Shown: positions 44,554 to 53,759, counted from the stretch's first letter. The stretch: 64,000 nucleotides of DNA from Gaiellasilicea sp963730405 (GCA_963730405.1 CAVSRW010000012.1:62001-126000), one strand, 5' to 3'. Notes: generated by a model from the letters alone, not told the origin. Numbers and translations: made by a program.

Positions 44554-46014
44554 GTGGCCACGCAGCCCTCGGAGCCCGCCTCGGGCACCCGCGAACGGGA
44601 CGTGCGTGCCCTTCGGCCGTACGTGCTCCAACGAGGGCCGCTGCGAACGCTCCTGCGGCGAACGCTCGCGGTCGCGACGCTGGCGGCGTTGGACACGGTC
44701 GGCCTGGCGCTCGGTCTCTACCTCGCTCTCGTGCTCCGCAGTGTCGTCTACGGCGATCCCGTGCTCTGGAGCCTGCTCTGGCAGACCGAGGTCGACGAGT
44801 GGCTGCCCTTCCTGATCCCGATCACCCTGCTCGTCTTCTGGCAGGCGGGGCTGTATGCGTCCCGCGAGCGGCGCGCGGGTCTCGGCCGAGTCGCCTCCTC
44901 GCTCCTGCTCGTGGCCGCGATCGTGGTCGCCTTCGGCTACGGCACGGGCTACGACTTCAACACGACCGGGCTGATCCCGACCGCGCTCGTGCTCTGCGCG
45001 ATCACGATCGGGCTGCTGCGTGCCGCCTACGACTCGTTCACCGTCGAGCTCGAGCGCCTCTTCCGGGCGCGGCGTCGAGCGCTGCTGCTCGGCGACCGAG
45101 AGAGCAACGCGACGATCGAGCGGATGCTGTCGGGCGTTCGCGGCGGGATCGCGTACGAGTTCGTCGACGCGCCCACCGGCGCGGACCCCGAAGGCCTTGC
45201 GGCCCGCCTGGGCCAGCTGCGGCCGGACGAGGTGATCCTGAACGAGGGGGACTTCGACGAGGAGACGGTGCTCGAGATCGTCGAGACCGCCCACCGCGCC
45301 GGCGTCAAGGTGCGGATCGCCCCGAAGACGACCGAGCTCCTGATCGAGCGAGGCGAGTACGTACCGGGCCAGGGAATGCCGCTCTTCGAGCTGCGGCCGC
45401 CCGTGCTCGCAGGTGCCGACTGGGCGCTGAAGCGGGCGTTCGATCTCACCGTCAGCTTCTTCGTCGTGCTGATCGGCGTGCCGCTCTGGCTCCTGATCGC
45501 CGCCGCGATCAAACTCGACTCGCGCGGCCCGATCCTGTACCGCGACCGCCGGATCGGCGTCCGCGAGCGCGAGTTCGGGATGCTCAAGTTCCGGACGATG
45601 GTCGAGGGAGCGTCCGAGCAGCAGGAAGAGCTCGAGCAGCACAACGAGGCGCCGGGCGCGCTGTTCAAGATCCGCAGCGACCCGCGCGTGACCCGCGTCG
45701 GCCGGTTGCTGCGCAAGCTGTCGCTGGACGAGCTGCCGCAGCTGTTGAACGTGCTTCGGGGCGAGATGAGCCTCGTCGGCCCGCGCCCGCTTCCCCTGCG
45801 CGACTACGGCCTGCTCGACGCCTGGCACCGCAAGCGGTACCTCGTCCTGCCGGGGATCACCGGGCTCTGGCAGATCTCGGGGCGGTCGAACCTCACGTTC
45901 GACGACCTCGTCCGGCTCGACTTCTACTACATCGAGAACTGGTCGATCTGGCTCGACATCTCGATCCTGATCAAGACGCCGAACGCGATCCTGAGCCGAC
46001 GCGGCGCGTACTGA
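44554..46014 (+). CDS. Polyprenyl glycosylphosphotransferase (priming sugar-1-P transferase)
   Basis: 486 aa. An N-terminal four- to five-helix membrane domain and a Rossmann-like CoA-binding-type domain (LLLGDRESNATIERMLSG) precede a C-terminal bacterial sugar transferase domain. The C-terminal domain has a membrane hairpin, then LYRDRRIGVREREFGMLKFR, LSLDELPQLLNVLRGEMSLV, GPRP and PGITGLWQISGRS. It loads a hexose-1-phosphate on undecaprenyl phosphate, the committed step for a Wzx/Wzy glycan. GTG 44554 was preferred to ATG 44521 because of the TAACAT box 7 nt upstream. A structured intergenic element follows its stop. Confidence 0.94.
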   Translation: MATQPSEPASGTRERDVRALRPYVLQRGPLRTLLRRTLAVATLAALDTVGLALGLYLALVLRSVVYGDPVLWSLLWQTEVDEWLPFLIPITLLVFWQAGLYASRERRAGLGRVASSLLLVAAIVVAFGYGTGYDFNTTGLIPTALVLCAITIGLLRAAYDSFTVELERLFRARRRALLLGDRESNATIERMLSGVRGGIAYEFVDAPTGADPEGLAARLGQLRPDEVILNEGDFDEETVLEIVETAHRAGVKVRIAPKTTELLIERGEYVPGQGMPLFELRPPVLAGADWALKRAFDLTVSFFVVLIGVPLWLLIAAAIKLDSRGPILYRDRRIGVREREFGMLKFRTMVEGASEQQEELEQHNEAPGALFKIRSDPRVTRVGRLLRKLSLDELPQLLNVLRGEMSLVGPRPLPLRDYGLLDAWHRKRYLVLPGITGLWQISGRSNLTFDDLVRLDFYYIENWSIWLDISILIKTPNAILSRRGAY

Positions 46015-46015
46015 G

Positions 46016-46095
46016 TTGGCGCAAGATCCGGCATCCGCAGGAGCGGATGCCGGATCGCGCGAAACCCCTGAAGGGGGCCGCTTCGCGGCCCCGAC
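46016..46095 (+). repeat. Structured intergenic element, copy 1
   Basis: Three stems follow the stop codon. H1 is a perfect 14-bp stem (46025-46038 with 46043-46056, loop AGGA). H2 is CCCC-TGAA-GGGG (46065-46076). H3 is an 8-bp stem (46074-46081 with 46085-46092). H2 and H3 share three G residues and cannot both form. A related array lies at 48100-48169. It could be a terminator, attenuator or repeated RNA element. Confidence 0.65.
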
Positions 46096-46141
46096 CAGCT
46101 CGCGGCCAACCCTGGCTAACGGTTCCTTCATCCCCTCTCCC

Positions 46142-46147
46142 TATGCT
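46142..46147 (+). promoter_or_regulatory. Putative -10 box for the CgeB-like gene
   Basis: TATGCT lies 7 nt before GTG 46155. The ATG at 46143 overlaps the box itself, which argues for GTG 46155 as the start. Confidence 0.4.
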
Positions 46148-46154
46148 GTCGGGC

Positions 46155-47370
46155 GTGAAAGCGCCGAAGATCCTCGCCGTCGCGTCTGCGATCGATCTCG
46201 ACTTCCGCTACGGGTGCACCCCGGCGTGGTGGCAGCTCTGGAAGGGGCTCTACGAGGTGGGCGCCGACCTGATCGTGACGCCCTACCGGGGCCGGCCGGT
46301 CGAGTCGCCATGGTGGCGGACGGCCGCAAACCCGACCTGGGTCGAGGGGGAGAGCTTCGCGGCGCTGCGGGGTGGGCTCGCGCGGCTGAAGGGCGACAAG
46401 TACCTCCGCCGCGCCGAGGACTCGCCCGACGAGACCGTCTTCGACAAGGCGACGCGGGAGACGATCTGGCGCTGGGTGACGCCCCGCTGGAAGCGGCATC
46501 TGACGAAGGTGCTCGAGCGCGAGCGCGACATCGACGCGGTGATCGTCTTCACCGTGCCGATGGCGCACTTCCGCGGCATCCCCACGTTCCTGCGTGAGCG
46601 CTTCGGCGTGCCGGTCGTCTTCTACGACGGCGACGTGCCGATGAGCCTGCCCGAGTTCGGCGGCATGGACACGGGCTTCAACTACTACCACGGGGCCGAC
46701 CCGTCCGAATACGACCTCGTCGTCTCGAACTCCGAGGGCGGGCTGCCGAGCCTGCTCGAGCTCGGTGCCAGGCGCGCCGAGACCGTCTTCTGGGGCGCCG
46801 ACCCGGAGTTCTTCGCGCCGAGGCCGGTCGAGAAGCTGCACGACGTCTTCTTCTACGGCTACGGGGACAAGTTCCGGCGCGAGTGGATGGCCGCGATGGT
46901 GGGCGAGCCGAGCCGGGCCGCGCCGGAGCTCGAGTTCGCGCTCGGCGGCCGCGACTTCCAGGGGGACACGGGCCGGGCCTGGCTCGTCGGAGACGTCCCG
47001 TTCAACGCGTTCAACCACGCGATCTCGGCCTCGCGGATCAACCTGAACATCACGCGCCGCTCCCACGCGAGCGTCGAGGCGTCGTCGTCCTGCCGGCCGT
47101 TCGAGCTTGCGAGCGCCGGTGCGGCGATCGTCTCGAACCCGTACCAGGGGATCGAGCGCTGGTTCGAGCCGGGCGAGGAGCTGCTCGTCGTCTCGGGCGC
47201 CGACGAGGCGCTCGCCGCCTACCGCGGGCCTGCTCGACGACCCCGCGCAGGCCGAGGCGATGGGCGCCCGGGCGCGCGAGCGCGTGCTCGACGAGCACAC
47301 GTACGCTCACCGTGCGCGGCAGCTGCTCGCGCTGATTGGCCTCGGCGTCCAGGCGGGCTCGCGTGCCTAG
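46155..47370 (+). CDS. CgeB-like glycosyltransferase (frameshifted)
   Basis: About 404 aa. Landmarks are DLDFRYGCTPAWWQLWKGLY, VFYDGDVPMSLPEFGGMDTG, VVSNSEGGLPSLLELGARRA, VFWGADPEFFAP and a C-terminal donor half with ASRINLNITRRSHASVEASS, then RPFELASAGAAIVSNPYQGI. The last block is the glycosyltransferase (CgeB/GT4-like) signature where a family shares nucleotide-sugar binding. A one-base break near 47225 separates EALAAYR from GLLDDPAQAEAMGARARERV. The end overlaps the following GT2 gene. Confidence 0.83.
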
Positions 47371-48085
47371 GCGCCGCGTCGCGGTCGTCCCCGCACGGAA
47401 CGAGGAGGACGCGGTCGGCCGCGTCGTCGAGGAGCTGCGGGCGTTCGACTCCGAGCTCGATGTCGTGGTCATCGACGACGGCTCCGAGGACCAGACGGCG
47501 CAGCGGGCGGCCGCGGCCGGAGCCGCGGTCGTCAGCCTGCCCTTCAACCTCGGCATCGGCGGCGCCGTCCAGACGGGGTTCAAGTACGCCCTCGAGCACG
47601 GGTACGACACCGTGATCAGGCTCGACGGGGACGGCCAGCACGACCCGCACCAGATTCCGAACCTGCTCGGGCCGCTCGAGCGCGACGAGGCGGACGTCGT
47701 CGTCGGCTCGCGGTTCGCCGAAGGAGGCGGCGACTACAAGGCGCCGTTCGCCCGTCGGGCGGGGATCCGCTGGTTCGCCCAGCTCGTCTCGCTGCTGACG
47801 CGCCAGAAGCTGACCGACACGACATCCGGCTTCCAGGCGGTCAACGCGCGCGCGATCCGCCTCTTCGCGGCCGACTACCCGCACGACTACCCCGAGGTGG
47901 AGGCGGCGGTGATGGTCGTACGCCACCGGCTCCGGATCCACGAGGTGCCCGCGCAGATGCGGGGACGCGAGACCGGTCGCTCCTCGATCACGATGGTGCG
48001 CTCGCTCTACTACGCGGTCAAGGTGACGCTCGCGCTGTTCGTGGGCATCTTCCGCCGCCGCGTCGTCCCACTGGAGGAGGCGTGA
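47363..48085 (+). CDS. Glycosyltransferase family 2 (DPM1/polyprenyl-phosphate sugar synthase-like)
   Basis: 240 aa. VAVVPARNEEDAVGRVVEEL, VVVIDDGSEDQTA, LPFNLGIGGAVQTGFKYALE, the DxD in RLDGDGQHDP and DTTSGFQAVNARAIRLFA are diagnostic of dolichol- or polyprenyl-phosphate mannose synthase-like GT2 enzymes. Product would be a polyprenyl-phosphate sugar, the donor type needed by GT-C proteins encoded in this window. A DUF2304 membrane protein follows, a common partner. GTG 47363 overlaps the upstream stop. Confidence 0.91.
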   Translation: MPRRRVAVVPARNEEDAVGRVVEELRAFDSELDVVVIDDGSEDQTAQRAAAAGAAVVSLPFNLGIGGAVQTGFKYALEHGYDTVIRLDGDGQHDPHQIPNLLGPLERDEADVVVGSRFAEGGGDYKAPFARRAGIRWFAQLVSLLTRQKLTDTTSGFQAVNARAIRLFAADYPHDYPEVEAAVMVVRHRLRIHEVPAQMRGRETGRSSITMVRSLYYAVKVTLALFVGIFRRRVVPLEEA

Positions 48086-48099
48086 CACCTGTTTCTTCT

Positions 48100-48169
48100 G
48101 CGCAGGCTGCGCATCCGCGGAAGCGGACGCGCAGCGCGCCAAGACCCCTGAAGGGTCGCTTCGCTCCCG
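48100..48169 (+). repeat. Structured intergenic element, copy 2
   Basis: A stem of 12 positions with one A-C mismatch (48107-48118 with 48123-48134, loop GGAA) is followed by GACCC/GGGTC (48143-48147 with 48153-48157) enclosing CTGAA, then CGCTTCGCTCCC. It shares GCATCCGC, CCCCTGAAGGG and CGCTTCGC, in the same order and strand, with copy 1. A GAGG ribosome-binding site for the DUF2304 gene follows. Confidence 0.6.
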
Positions 48170-48185
48170 AAAAGTCGAGGGACAC

Positions 48186-48548
48186 ATGGACCCCGTGACG
48201 CCCCTCTATGTCTCGATCGCCGCCACCGTGGCGTCGATCCTGCTGATCCTCGTGGTGCTCGAGCTGATCCGCAGCCGCCGGCTGCGCGAGCGCTACGCGC
48301 TCTTGTGGCTCGCAACCGGCGTCGTCCTGCTCGTCCTGTCCGCGTGGCGAGGTGGCCTGAACACGATCGCCGGCTGGGTCGGCGTCACCGGCTACCCGCC
48401 GGCCGTGCTCTTCGCGGTCGCGACCCTGTTCATCCTCGCGGTGCTGCTCCACTACTCGACCGTGATCTCGAAGCTGGCCGATCAGAACGTGATCCTCGCG
48501 CAGCGGCTCGCCCTGCTCGAGGAGCGGCTCAAGCAGACGCGCGGCTAG
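48186..48548 (+). CDS. DUF2304 small membrane protein
   Basis: 120 aa with three hydrophobic segments (about 6-26, 37-55, 70-92) and a C-terminal amphipathic helix (ISKLADQNVILAQRLALLEE). It contains RERYALLWLATGVVLLVLS and the loop of DUF2304 proteins, which accompany GT2 polyprenyl-phosphate sugar synthases and may assist flipping or scaffolding. GAGG lies 5-8 nt before the ATG. It is convergent with the next membrane-protein gene. Confidence 0.88.
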   Translation: MDPVTPLYVSIAATVASILLILVVLELIRSRRLRERYALLWLATGVVLLVLSAWRGGLNTIAGWVGVTGYPPAVLFAVATLFILAVLLHYSTVISKLADQNVILAQRLALLEERLKQTRG

Positions 48549-49340
48549 GCCGAGGGTCGCTGGCGCGAGGGGCCCGAGCCGCGCGGCCAGCGTCGGCACG
48601 AGCAGCGGCAGCGCTGCGGCAAGGAGCACATAGGCGGGGAAGGCGGGGAGGAGGGCGCGGAAGAAGTCGCCGTTCTCGACCTCGATCCCGGCCTGGGCCG
48701 CCCGGAACAGGACGTACGCGCCGAGCCAGCAGCCGAGCGCGAGGGCGGCCGGCGGCGACCGGCGGGCGACGGCGACGACGCCGGCGATCGGGATCCACTG
48801 CAGGACTCGGTGGCTCCAGAAGTACTCCCGCAGCCCGGCCATGTTGGCCTTGAACGTGTCGACGGACAGGTCCGGAACGGGTAGGCGCGAGAGCCAGACG
48901 ACGGCGAGCGCGGCGAGGACGAGACCGCCGGCGGCAATCGTGGGGCGACGACGCTCGAGCAGGAGCGCGAGGGCCGCAAGGAGCGCGACTCCCTCGACGT
49001 AGCCGGCGTCCGGCGTCAGGCCGACCGCGAGCGGCAGCACGCGGTCGCGCAGCGTCGCGTCGTAGGACGCGAGCGTGAAGAGCGGTGCGAGCCAGGGCAG
49101 CGCGACCCAGACCAGGAGCGTCCAGGCGCCGAGCGCGGCGCCGGCGACGCGCTCGCCGATCCGGAACGCCAGCAGCAGCGAGAGCGGGCCGAGCAGGACG
49201 ACGTTCACGAGCTCGCGGGCGCCGACCTCGATGTCGGCGCGGATGCCGATCACCAGCGCCGTCAGCCAGTAGAGAACGACCGCCGTCGCCAGGAGCTGCC
49301 ACGGCCGCTCGAGCAGCCGCGGCAGGTCAGGTCGAAGCAT
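48545..49340 (-). CDS. Multi-pass membrane protein, GT-C-like (3' end uncertain)
   Basis: About 265 aa with six to eight hydrophobic segments. The ATG at 49340 (MLRPDLPRLLERPWQLLATA) overlaps the end of the GDP-fucose synthase-like gene. The frame remains open on the opposite strand of the whole DUF2304 gene, so a one-base error near 48550 probably hides the true stop (TAG at 48545-48547). DVRDRVLPLAVGLT-like external loops and Leu-rich helices suggest a mannosyltransferase-type GT-C fold, but no catalytic motif is certain. Confidence 0.6.
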
Positions 49341-50247
49341 GTGCGGGCGCCTGCGCGCGGTACCAGGCGACCGTGCGCTCGAGGCCGTCGCGCAGGGCTG
49401 TCCGCGCCCGGAACCCGAACAGCTCCTCGGCTCTCGAGGCGTCGAGTGAGCGCCGCGGCTGGCCGTTCGGCATCGATGTGTCCCAGACGATCTCACCGTC
49501 GAACCCGGTCAGGTCGGCGACCGTCTCCGCCAGGTCCCGGATCGTCGTCTCGACACCGGTGCCGAGGTTGACCGGCTCCGCGCCGTCGTAACGCTCCGCG
49601 GCCAGCACGAGCCCGTCGACGCAGTCGTCGACGTAGAGGAACTCGCGGCTCGGCGAGCCGTCGCCCCAGAGCACGACCTCGCCCTTCGAGTCGACCATCT
49701 TCCGGATCAGGGCCGGGATCACGTGCGAGGTCTCGAGGTCGAAGTTGTCGCCTGGCCCGTAGAGGTTCGCCGGCAGCAGGTAGGCCGTTTTCAGCCCGTA
49801 CTGGTCGCGGTACGCCTGCGCGCCGACGAGCACCGCCTTCTTCGCGACCCCGTAGGGCGCGTTCGTCTCCTCCGGGAAGCCGTTCCAGAGCTCGTCCTCG
49901 CTGAACGGGACCGGCGTGAACTTCGGATAGGAGCAGACGGTCCCCGCGATCACGAGCTTCCCGAGCTCGTGCAGGCGCGCTTGCTCGAGCACGTGCGCGC
50001 CCATCATCAGGTTCGCGTACCAGTAGCGGCCGGGATTCGCGCGGTTCGCCCCGATCCCGCCGACCTCGGCGGCGAGGTGGAAGACGAGCTCCGGGCGCGA
50101 GTCCGCGAACAGCCGCGCCGCGGCGTCCATCGAGGTCAGGTCGTAGTCGCGGCGCCGGGCGACGAAGACCTCGTGGCCGTCGGCCTCGAGCCGCTCGGCG
50201 AGGCGCGAGCCGAGGAAGCCGCCGCCGCCGGTGACGAGCGCCCTCAC
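49327..50247 (-). CDS. fcl: GDP-L-fucose synthase-like epimerase/reductase
   Basis: 306 aa. The NADP-binding loop VTGGGGFLGSRL is at the N-terminus. The family-specific HLAAEVGGIGANRANPG, then the catalytic Tyr-x3-Lys in NAPYGVAKKA, LLPANLYGPGDNFD and SREFLYVDDCVDGLVLAAER closely follow WcaG/Fcl. It would convert GDP-4-keto-6-deoxymannose to GDP-fucose. Its expected partner dehydratase could be the SDR at 51116-52261, two genes upstream in the same operon. GTG start overlaps the methyltransferase stop (GTGA). Confidence 0.88.
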   Translation of the reverse strand: MRALVTGGGGFLGSRLAERLEADGHEVFVARRRDYDLTSMDAAARLFADSRPELVFHLAAEVGGIGANRANPGRYWYANLMMGAHVLEQARLHELGKLVIAGTVCSYPKFTPVPFSEDELWNGFPEETNAPYGVAKKAVLVGAQAYRDQYGLKTAYLLPANLYGPGDNFDLETSHVIPALIRKMVDSKGEVVLWGDGSPSREFLYVDDCVDGLVLAAERYDGAEPVNLGTGVETTIRDLAETVADLTGFDGEIVWDTSMPNGQPRRSLDASRAEELFGFRARTALRDGLERTVAWYRAQAPAHAST

Positions 50248-51119
50248 GCGGCCAGACCGGGGCTGGTGACGAGGAACGACTCCGCGAGGATGCCGTCGAG
50301 ACGCTCCGGCGGCCTGTGGAGGGCACGGTTCGCCCGCCGCGCGAGCGGAACCCGCACAGGGCCGACACGCTTGGGCAGGATCGCGTACGCGCCGGGCTCG
50401 ATCGTGACCCCGCCCGCCTTCGCCGCGAGGCCCGACTCGGCGAGCAGTGCCTCGACCTCCCCTCGCGTCCAGAACTTCATGAAGTGCGGCGGGCGAAGGC
50501 GCTTGGGTTTCAGCTGCAGCAGCAGATTCGTCGGGTTCCGTGCGTTCGGGAAGGAGACGTCGAAGACGAAGTCGCCGCCCGGCTTCAGCGTGCGCGCGAT
50601 CTCCGCCACCGCGTCGCGCACGAACCGCTTGCCCATATGCAGGAACACCGCGCTCGTGATCGCGAGGTCGACGCTGTCGTCATCGAGCGGCAGCGAATCG
50701 GCGGACGCGCAGATCGGATAGAGCTCGGCCGTCGGCGACGGCGCAAACCGGTCGCGGTACTCGACGAAGCGCTCGAGCATCGTTCCCGAGATGTCGACGG
50801 CGAGGTACGTCGACCAGCTCACACGACGCTCGCGTGCGAGATAGAGGGGAATCCGTCCGTACCCGGCGCCGATTTCGAGCACGGTCTCGAAATGGCGCTC
50901 GCTCGGGAAGCGCTGCCACACCGGGCCGGTCTTGGCCGTCAGCGTCTCGAAGTCGACGCGTTCGGTGTCGTCGGCTGCGATCGCGGAGCGAACAGGGTCT
51001 TCGGCCGCCTCGGTCTCCCACCGCCGCCGATAGGTGGACGGGGCGCCCTCGTCGGTGCGGTAGTAGATGCCGCCCCGCTGGACGAGCTCGCTCCGGCGCA
51101 GGATCTGGGCGACGCTCAT
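50244..51119 (-). CDS. Class I SAM-dependent methyltransferase
   Basis: 291 aa from ATG 51119 (MSVAQILRRSELVQRGGIYY). SAM loop VLEIGAGYGRIPLYLA, LAVDISGTMLERF, LDDDSVDLAITSAVFLHM and IARTLKPGGDFVFDVSFP. A long N-terminal ~80-residue lead and a C-terminal tail surround the core. It sits between two SDR genes with 4-nt overlaps, so it is probably a sugar-nucleotide or sugar O/C-methyltransferase in the same pathway. Confidence 0.9.
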   Translation of the reverse strand: MSVAQILRRSELVQRGGIYYRTDEGAPSTYRRRWETEAAEDPVRSAIAADDTERVDFETLTAKTGPVWQRFPSERHFETVLEIGAGYGRIPLYLARERRVSWSTYLAVDISGTMLERFVEYRDRFAPSPTAELYPICASADSLPLDDDSVDLAITSAVFLHMGKRFVRDAVAEIARTLKPGGDFVFDVSFPNARNPTNLLLQLKPKRLRPPHFMKFWTRGEVEALLAESGLAAKAGGVTIEPGAYAILPKRVGPVRVPLARRANRALHRPPERLDGILAESFLVTSPGLAA

Positions 51120-52261
51120 CGGACGCTGGTGACGTCGACCGGGGCGAGCCAGTCGATCCGGCCGATCCAGCGATCGCGATGCTGGGCGTACCACTGGATC
51201 GTGCGCAGCACGCCCTCCTCCCACGACACCTTCGGCTCCCAGCCGGTTTCGCGGTGCAGCTTCTCGTAGCCGACGCGGAGGGCGATCACGTCGGTGACGC
51301 CGGGGCGGAGCCGTCCCTCGTCGATCACGATCCGGCGGTCGTCGGGCCAGAAGCCATGCTCGACGCCCGTGCGCAGGATCAGGTCGGCCCAGTCCGCCAT
51401 CGAGATGTTCTCGCCCTGGCCGTAGACGTAGACGTCGCCCGGCACACCCTTCGCGGCGACGGTGAGATGCCCGCGCACGCCGTCGCTGCAGAAGCAGAAG
51501 TCGCGCAGCGGCTCGAGCGCGCCCAGCTCGATCTCCGGCCGGGTCAGCGCCTGCGTGATGATCGTGCCGGTGACGTAGCGCGGGTTCTGGCGCGGGCCGT
51601 AGTTGTTGAACATCCGCGTCACGACGCCGGGGACGCCGAACGCGTCGTGGTAGTTCATCGTCAGGAAGTCGGCCGCGACCTTCGCCGTCGCGTAGATCGA
51701 CTTCGGGTTGATCGGCGAGCGCTCGTGCAGGATCAAGCCGCCCGCGTCGTCGAAATCGTGATGGTGCGCGACCGACTCACGCACGTTGCCGTACTCCTCC
51801 GAGGTGCCGGCGGTGTCGAACTTCTCCAGCTCGAGCCCCCAGTCGACGACCGACTGGAGCAGGTTGAGCGTCCCGACCGTGTTCGCCATCACCGTCTCGT
51901 ACGGCCGGTGCCACGACTCGCCCACGTGCGCCTGCGCACCCAGATGGAAGACGTACGGCTTGTCCGGCGCGGTGTCGCGCAGCTCCTTGACCAGGTAGTC
52001 GACCGACGTCTTGTCGGTCAGATCGGCGAACTTCACCTTCAGCCGATTGCGCAGGTGCGAGATGTTGTTCAACGCGCCGCTCGACGTCGCACGCACGAAC
52101 GCGGTCACATCCGCACCGATCTCCACGAGCGCGTCCGTCAGATGCGAGCCCATGAACCCATCCGCACCCGTGACGAGCACCGTCCGGCCGGCATAGGCGT
52201 CACCGAACTCGCGCCGCAGGTCGGCGAGGTCGTTCTCGGTCCAGATCGGGTCGGTGCTCAT
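51116..52261 (-). CDS. NAD-dependent sugar 4,6-dehydratase/epimerase (SDR)
   Basis: 381 aa. Starts MSTDPIWTENDLADLRREFG, then NAD loop VTGADGFMGSHLTDALVE, FHLGAQAHVGESWHRPYETV, TAGTSEEYGNVRE (catalytic Thr/Ser region), the Tyr-x3-Lys in SIYATAKVAADF and FNNYGPRQNPRYVTGTII. The pattern fits GDP-mannose or CDP/dTDP-glucose 4,6-dehydratase-type enzymes. Pairing with the Fcl-like gene favours GDP-mannose dehydratase, by inference. It is divergent from the flippase gene; the ATG is at the edge of that promoter region. Confidence 0.85.
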   Translation of the reverse strand: MSTDPIWTENDLADLRREFGDAYAGRTVLVTGADGFMGSHLTDALVEIGADVTAFVRATSSGALNNISHLRNRLKVKFADLTDKTSVDYLVKELRDTAPDKPYVFHLGAQAHVGESWHRPYETVMANTVGTLNLLQSVVDWGLELEKFDTAGTSEEYGNVRESVAHHHDFDDAGGLILHERSPINPKSIYATAKVAADFLTMNYHDAFGVPGVVTRMFNNYGPRQNPRYVTGTIITQALTRPEIELGALEPLRDFCFCSDGVRGHLTVAAKGVPGDVYVYGQGENISMADWADLILRTGVEHGFWPDDRRIVIDEGRLRPGVTDVIALRVGYEKLHRETGWEPKVSWEEGVLRTIQWYAQHRDRWIGRIDWLAPVDVTSVR

Positions 52262-52267
52262 ACGGAA

Positions 52268-52273
52268 TACGCT
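52268..52273 (+). promoter_or_regulatory. Putative -10 box for the MurJ-like flippase
   Basis: TACGCT followed by 7 nt and GTG 52281; supports that start rather than the upstream in-frame ATG at 52254, which lies inside the divergent gene. Confidence 0.4.
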
Positions 52274-52280
52274 TGCGCGC

Positions 52281-53759
52281 GTGGCCAAGCCTAGCGCCCG
52301 GGCCCCCCGGAGCACCCTCTCCAGCGGTCTCCTCACCGCGCTCTCGCTGGCGGTCGTCACCGGACTCTCGGCGGCCGTCGGCATCGTCATCGCGCGCGAG
52401 TTCGGGCGCGGTGCCGTCACGGACGGCTTCTTCTCGGCTTACGCGGTCTTCCTCGTCCTCGTGCTCGCTGCGAGCGCCGTCCGGGTCGCCGTGCTGCCCG
52501 CGCTCGCGCGAGCCCGCGAGGAGGGCACGTTCGGCAGCGTCCTCGGCTCCTACGCGCTCGCGCTCGGCATCGTTGCGCTCCCGGTGCTCGCGCTCGGTGT
52601 TCTCGCGAGCGACTGGACGGCCGCACAACTGGCGGCCGGCCTCCCCGAGAGCGCACAGGAGACGGCCGCGGAGGCGCTCGTCTACCTCGTCCCTGCGGCC
52701 GTCGCACAGCTCTTCGCAGCGCTCTGCGCGAGCGCGCTCGCCGCCTACGACAGCTACGCGACGGCGGCCGCGGCCTACGCGCTCGGCAGCGTCCTCGGCC
52801 TCGCCGTGATCCTCTGGAGGGTCGACGAGGACGGCATCGTCGCCTGCGCCTGGGGGCCGCTCGCGAACAGCGTCGTCGCGCTGGGGATCCCGCTGACAGC
52901 GGTCGCGCTGCGCGCGGACTGGGGCCGACGCGCCCCGCTGCAGGTCCGCTCCCGCTTCGCCGACCTCGCGCGGGCAGCGACGCTGCCGATCGTGCTCCAG
53001 GCCTTCTTCGTCGTCTGCCTCCGCTTCGCCAGCGGTCTCGGCACCGGGGCGATCACGAGCTTCACCTACGCCTACTTCGTCGCCTCCGCCCTCGTGGCAG
53101 TCACGGCCTCCTCGCTCGGGCTCGTCTCGAGCGTTCCGCTCAGCCGCTCGGCGCTCTCGGACGAGCGTGCATCTCGCCACGTCGTCAGCACCGCGCTCGT
53201 CTCCTTTGCGGCGGTCGCCGCCGCGGCAGGCGTCTTCGCGCTCGTCGGCGAGCCGATCATCCGCGCCGCGCTCGGGCCTGCATATGCGGGGGACGCCGGC
53301 GGCGAGATCGGCAGGCTGATCGTCCTGCTCGGACCCTGGATGGCCGCCTCGATCGGCGTCACGATCACGTTCCCGCTCCTCTTCGTGGCCGGCAGAGAGC
53401 GGCGGCTGCCGCTGCTCGCGATCGCGGCGCTCCTCCTGCACGTCGCCCTCACGTGGGCGGCCGCGGAGGCGTTCGAGCTCGACGGTGTCGCGCTCGCCCT
53501 GACCGTCTCGACCCTCGTCGTCCTGGCCGCGCTCCTCGCGCTGCTCTCGCCGCACGTCCTGGCGGAGAGCGGCCGTCGCCTCGCGCTCGGTGCCGCTGCG
53601 ATCGGCGCCCTCGCCCTGCTCGCGTTCGGCGCCCCGGCGTGGCTCCTGCCCGACACGGCGGCAGCCCTGATCGGCGTCGCCGCTTTCGGCGCGCTGCTCG
53701 TCGGCCTCAGGGATCGGGGTCTGCGGCAGGCCTGGGGCTACCTCCGGACGCTCGACTAG
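52281..53759 (+). CDS. MurJ/MviN-like lipid flippase
   Basis: 492 aa with 12-14 hydrophobic segments. AVVTGLSAAVGIVIAREFGR and GAVTDGFFSAYAVFLVLVLA followed by AVRVAVLPALARARE are characteristic of the MviN/MurJ branch of the MOP superfamily, distinct from the Wzx-like protein at 42224. It may flip lipid II or a second lipid-linked oligosaccharide. First gene of a rightward block of methyltransferase and GT2 genes, with starts close to TAnnnT boxes. Confidence 0.86.
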   Translation: MAKPSARAPRSTLSSGLLTALSLAVVTGLSAAVGIVIAREFGRGAVTDGFFSAYAVFLVLVLAASAVRVAVLPALARAREEGTFGSVLGSYALALGIVALPVLALGVLASDWTAAQLAAGLPESAQETAAEALVYLVPAAVAQLFAALCASALAAYDSYATAAAAYALGSVLGLAVILWRVDEDGIVACAWGPLANSVVALGIPLTAVALRADWGRRAPLQVRSRFADLARAATLPIVLQAFFVVCLRFASGLGTGAITSFTYAYFVASALVAVTASSLGLVSSVPLSRSALSDERASRHVVSTALVSFAAVAAAAGVFALVGEPIIRAALGPAYAGDAGGEIGRLIVLLGPWMAASIGVTITFPLLFVAGRERRLPLLAIAALLLHVALTWAAAEAFELDGVALALTVSTLVVLAALLALLSPHVLAESGRRLALGAAAIGALALLAFGAPAWLLPDTAAALIGVAAFGALLVGLRDRGLRQAWGYLRTLD

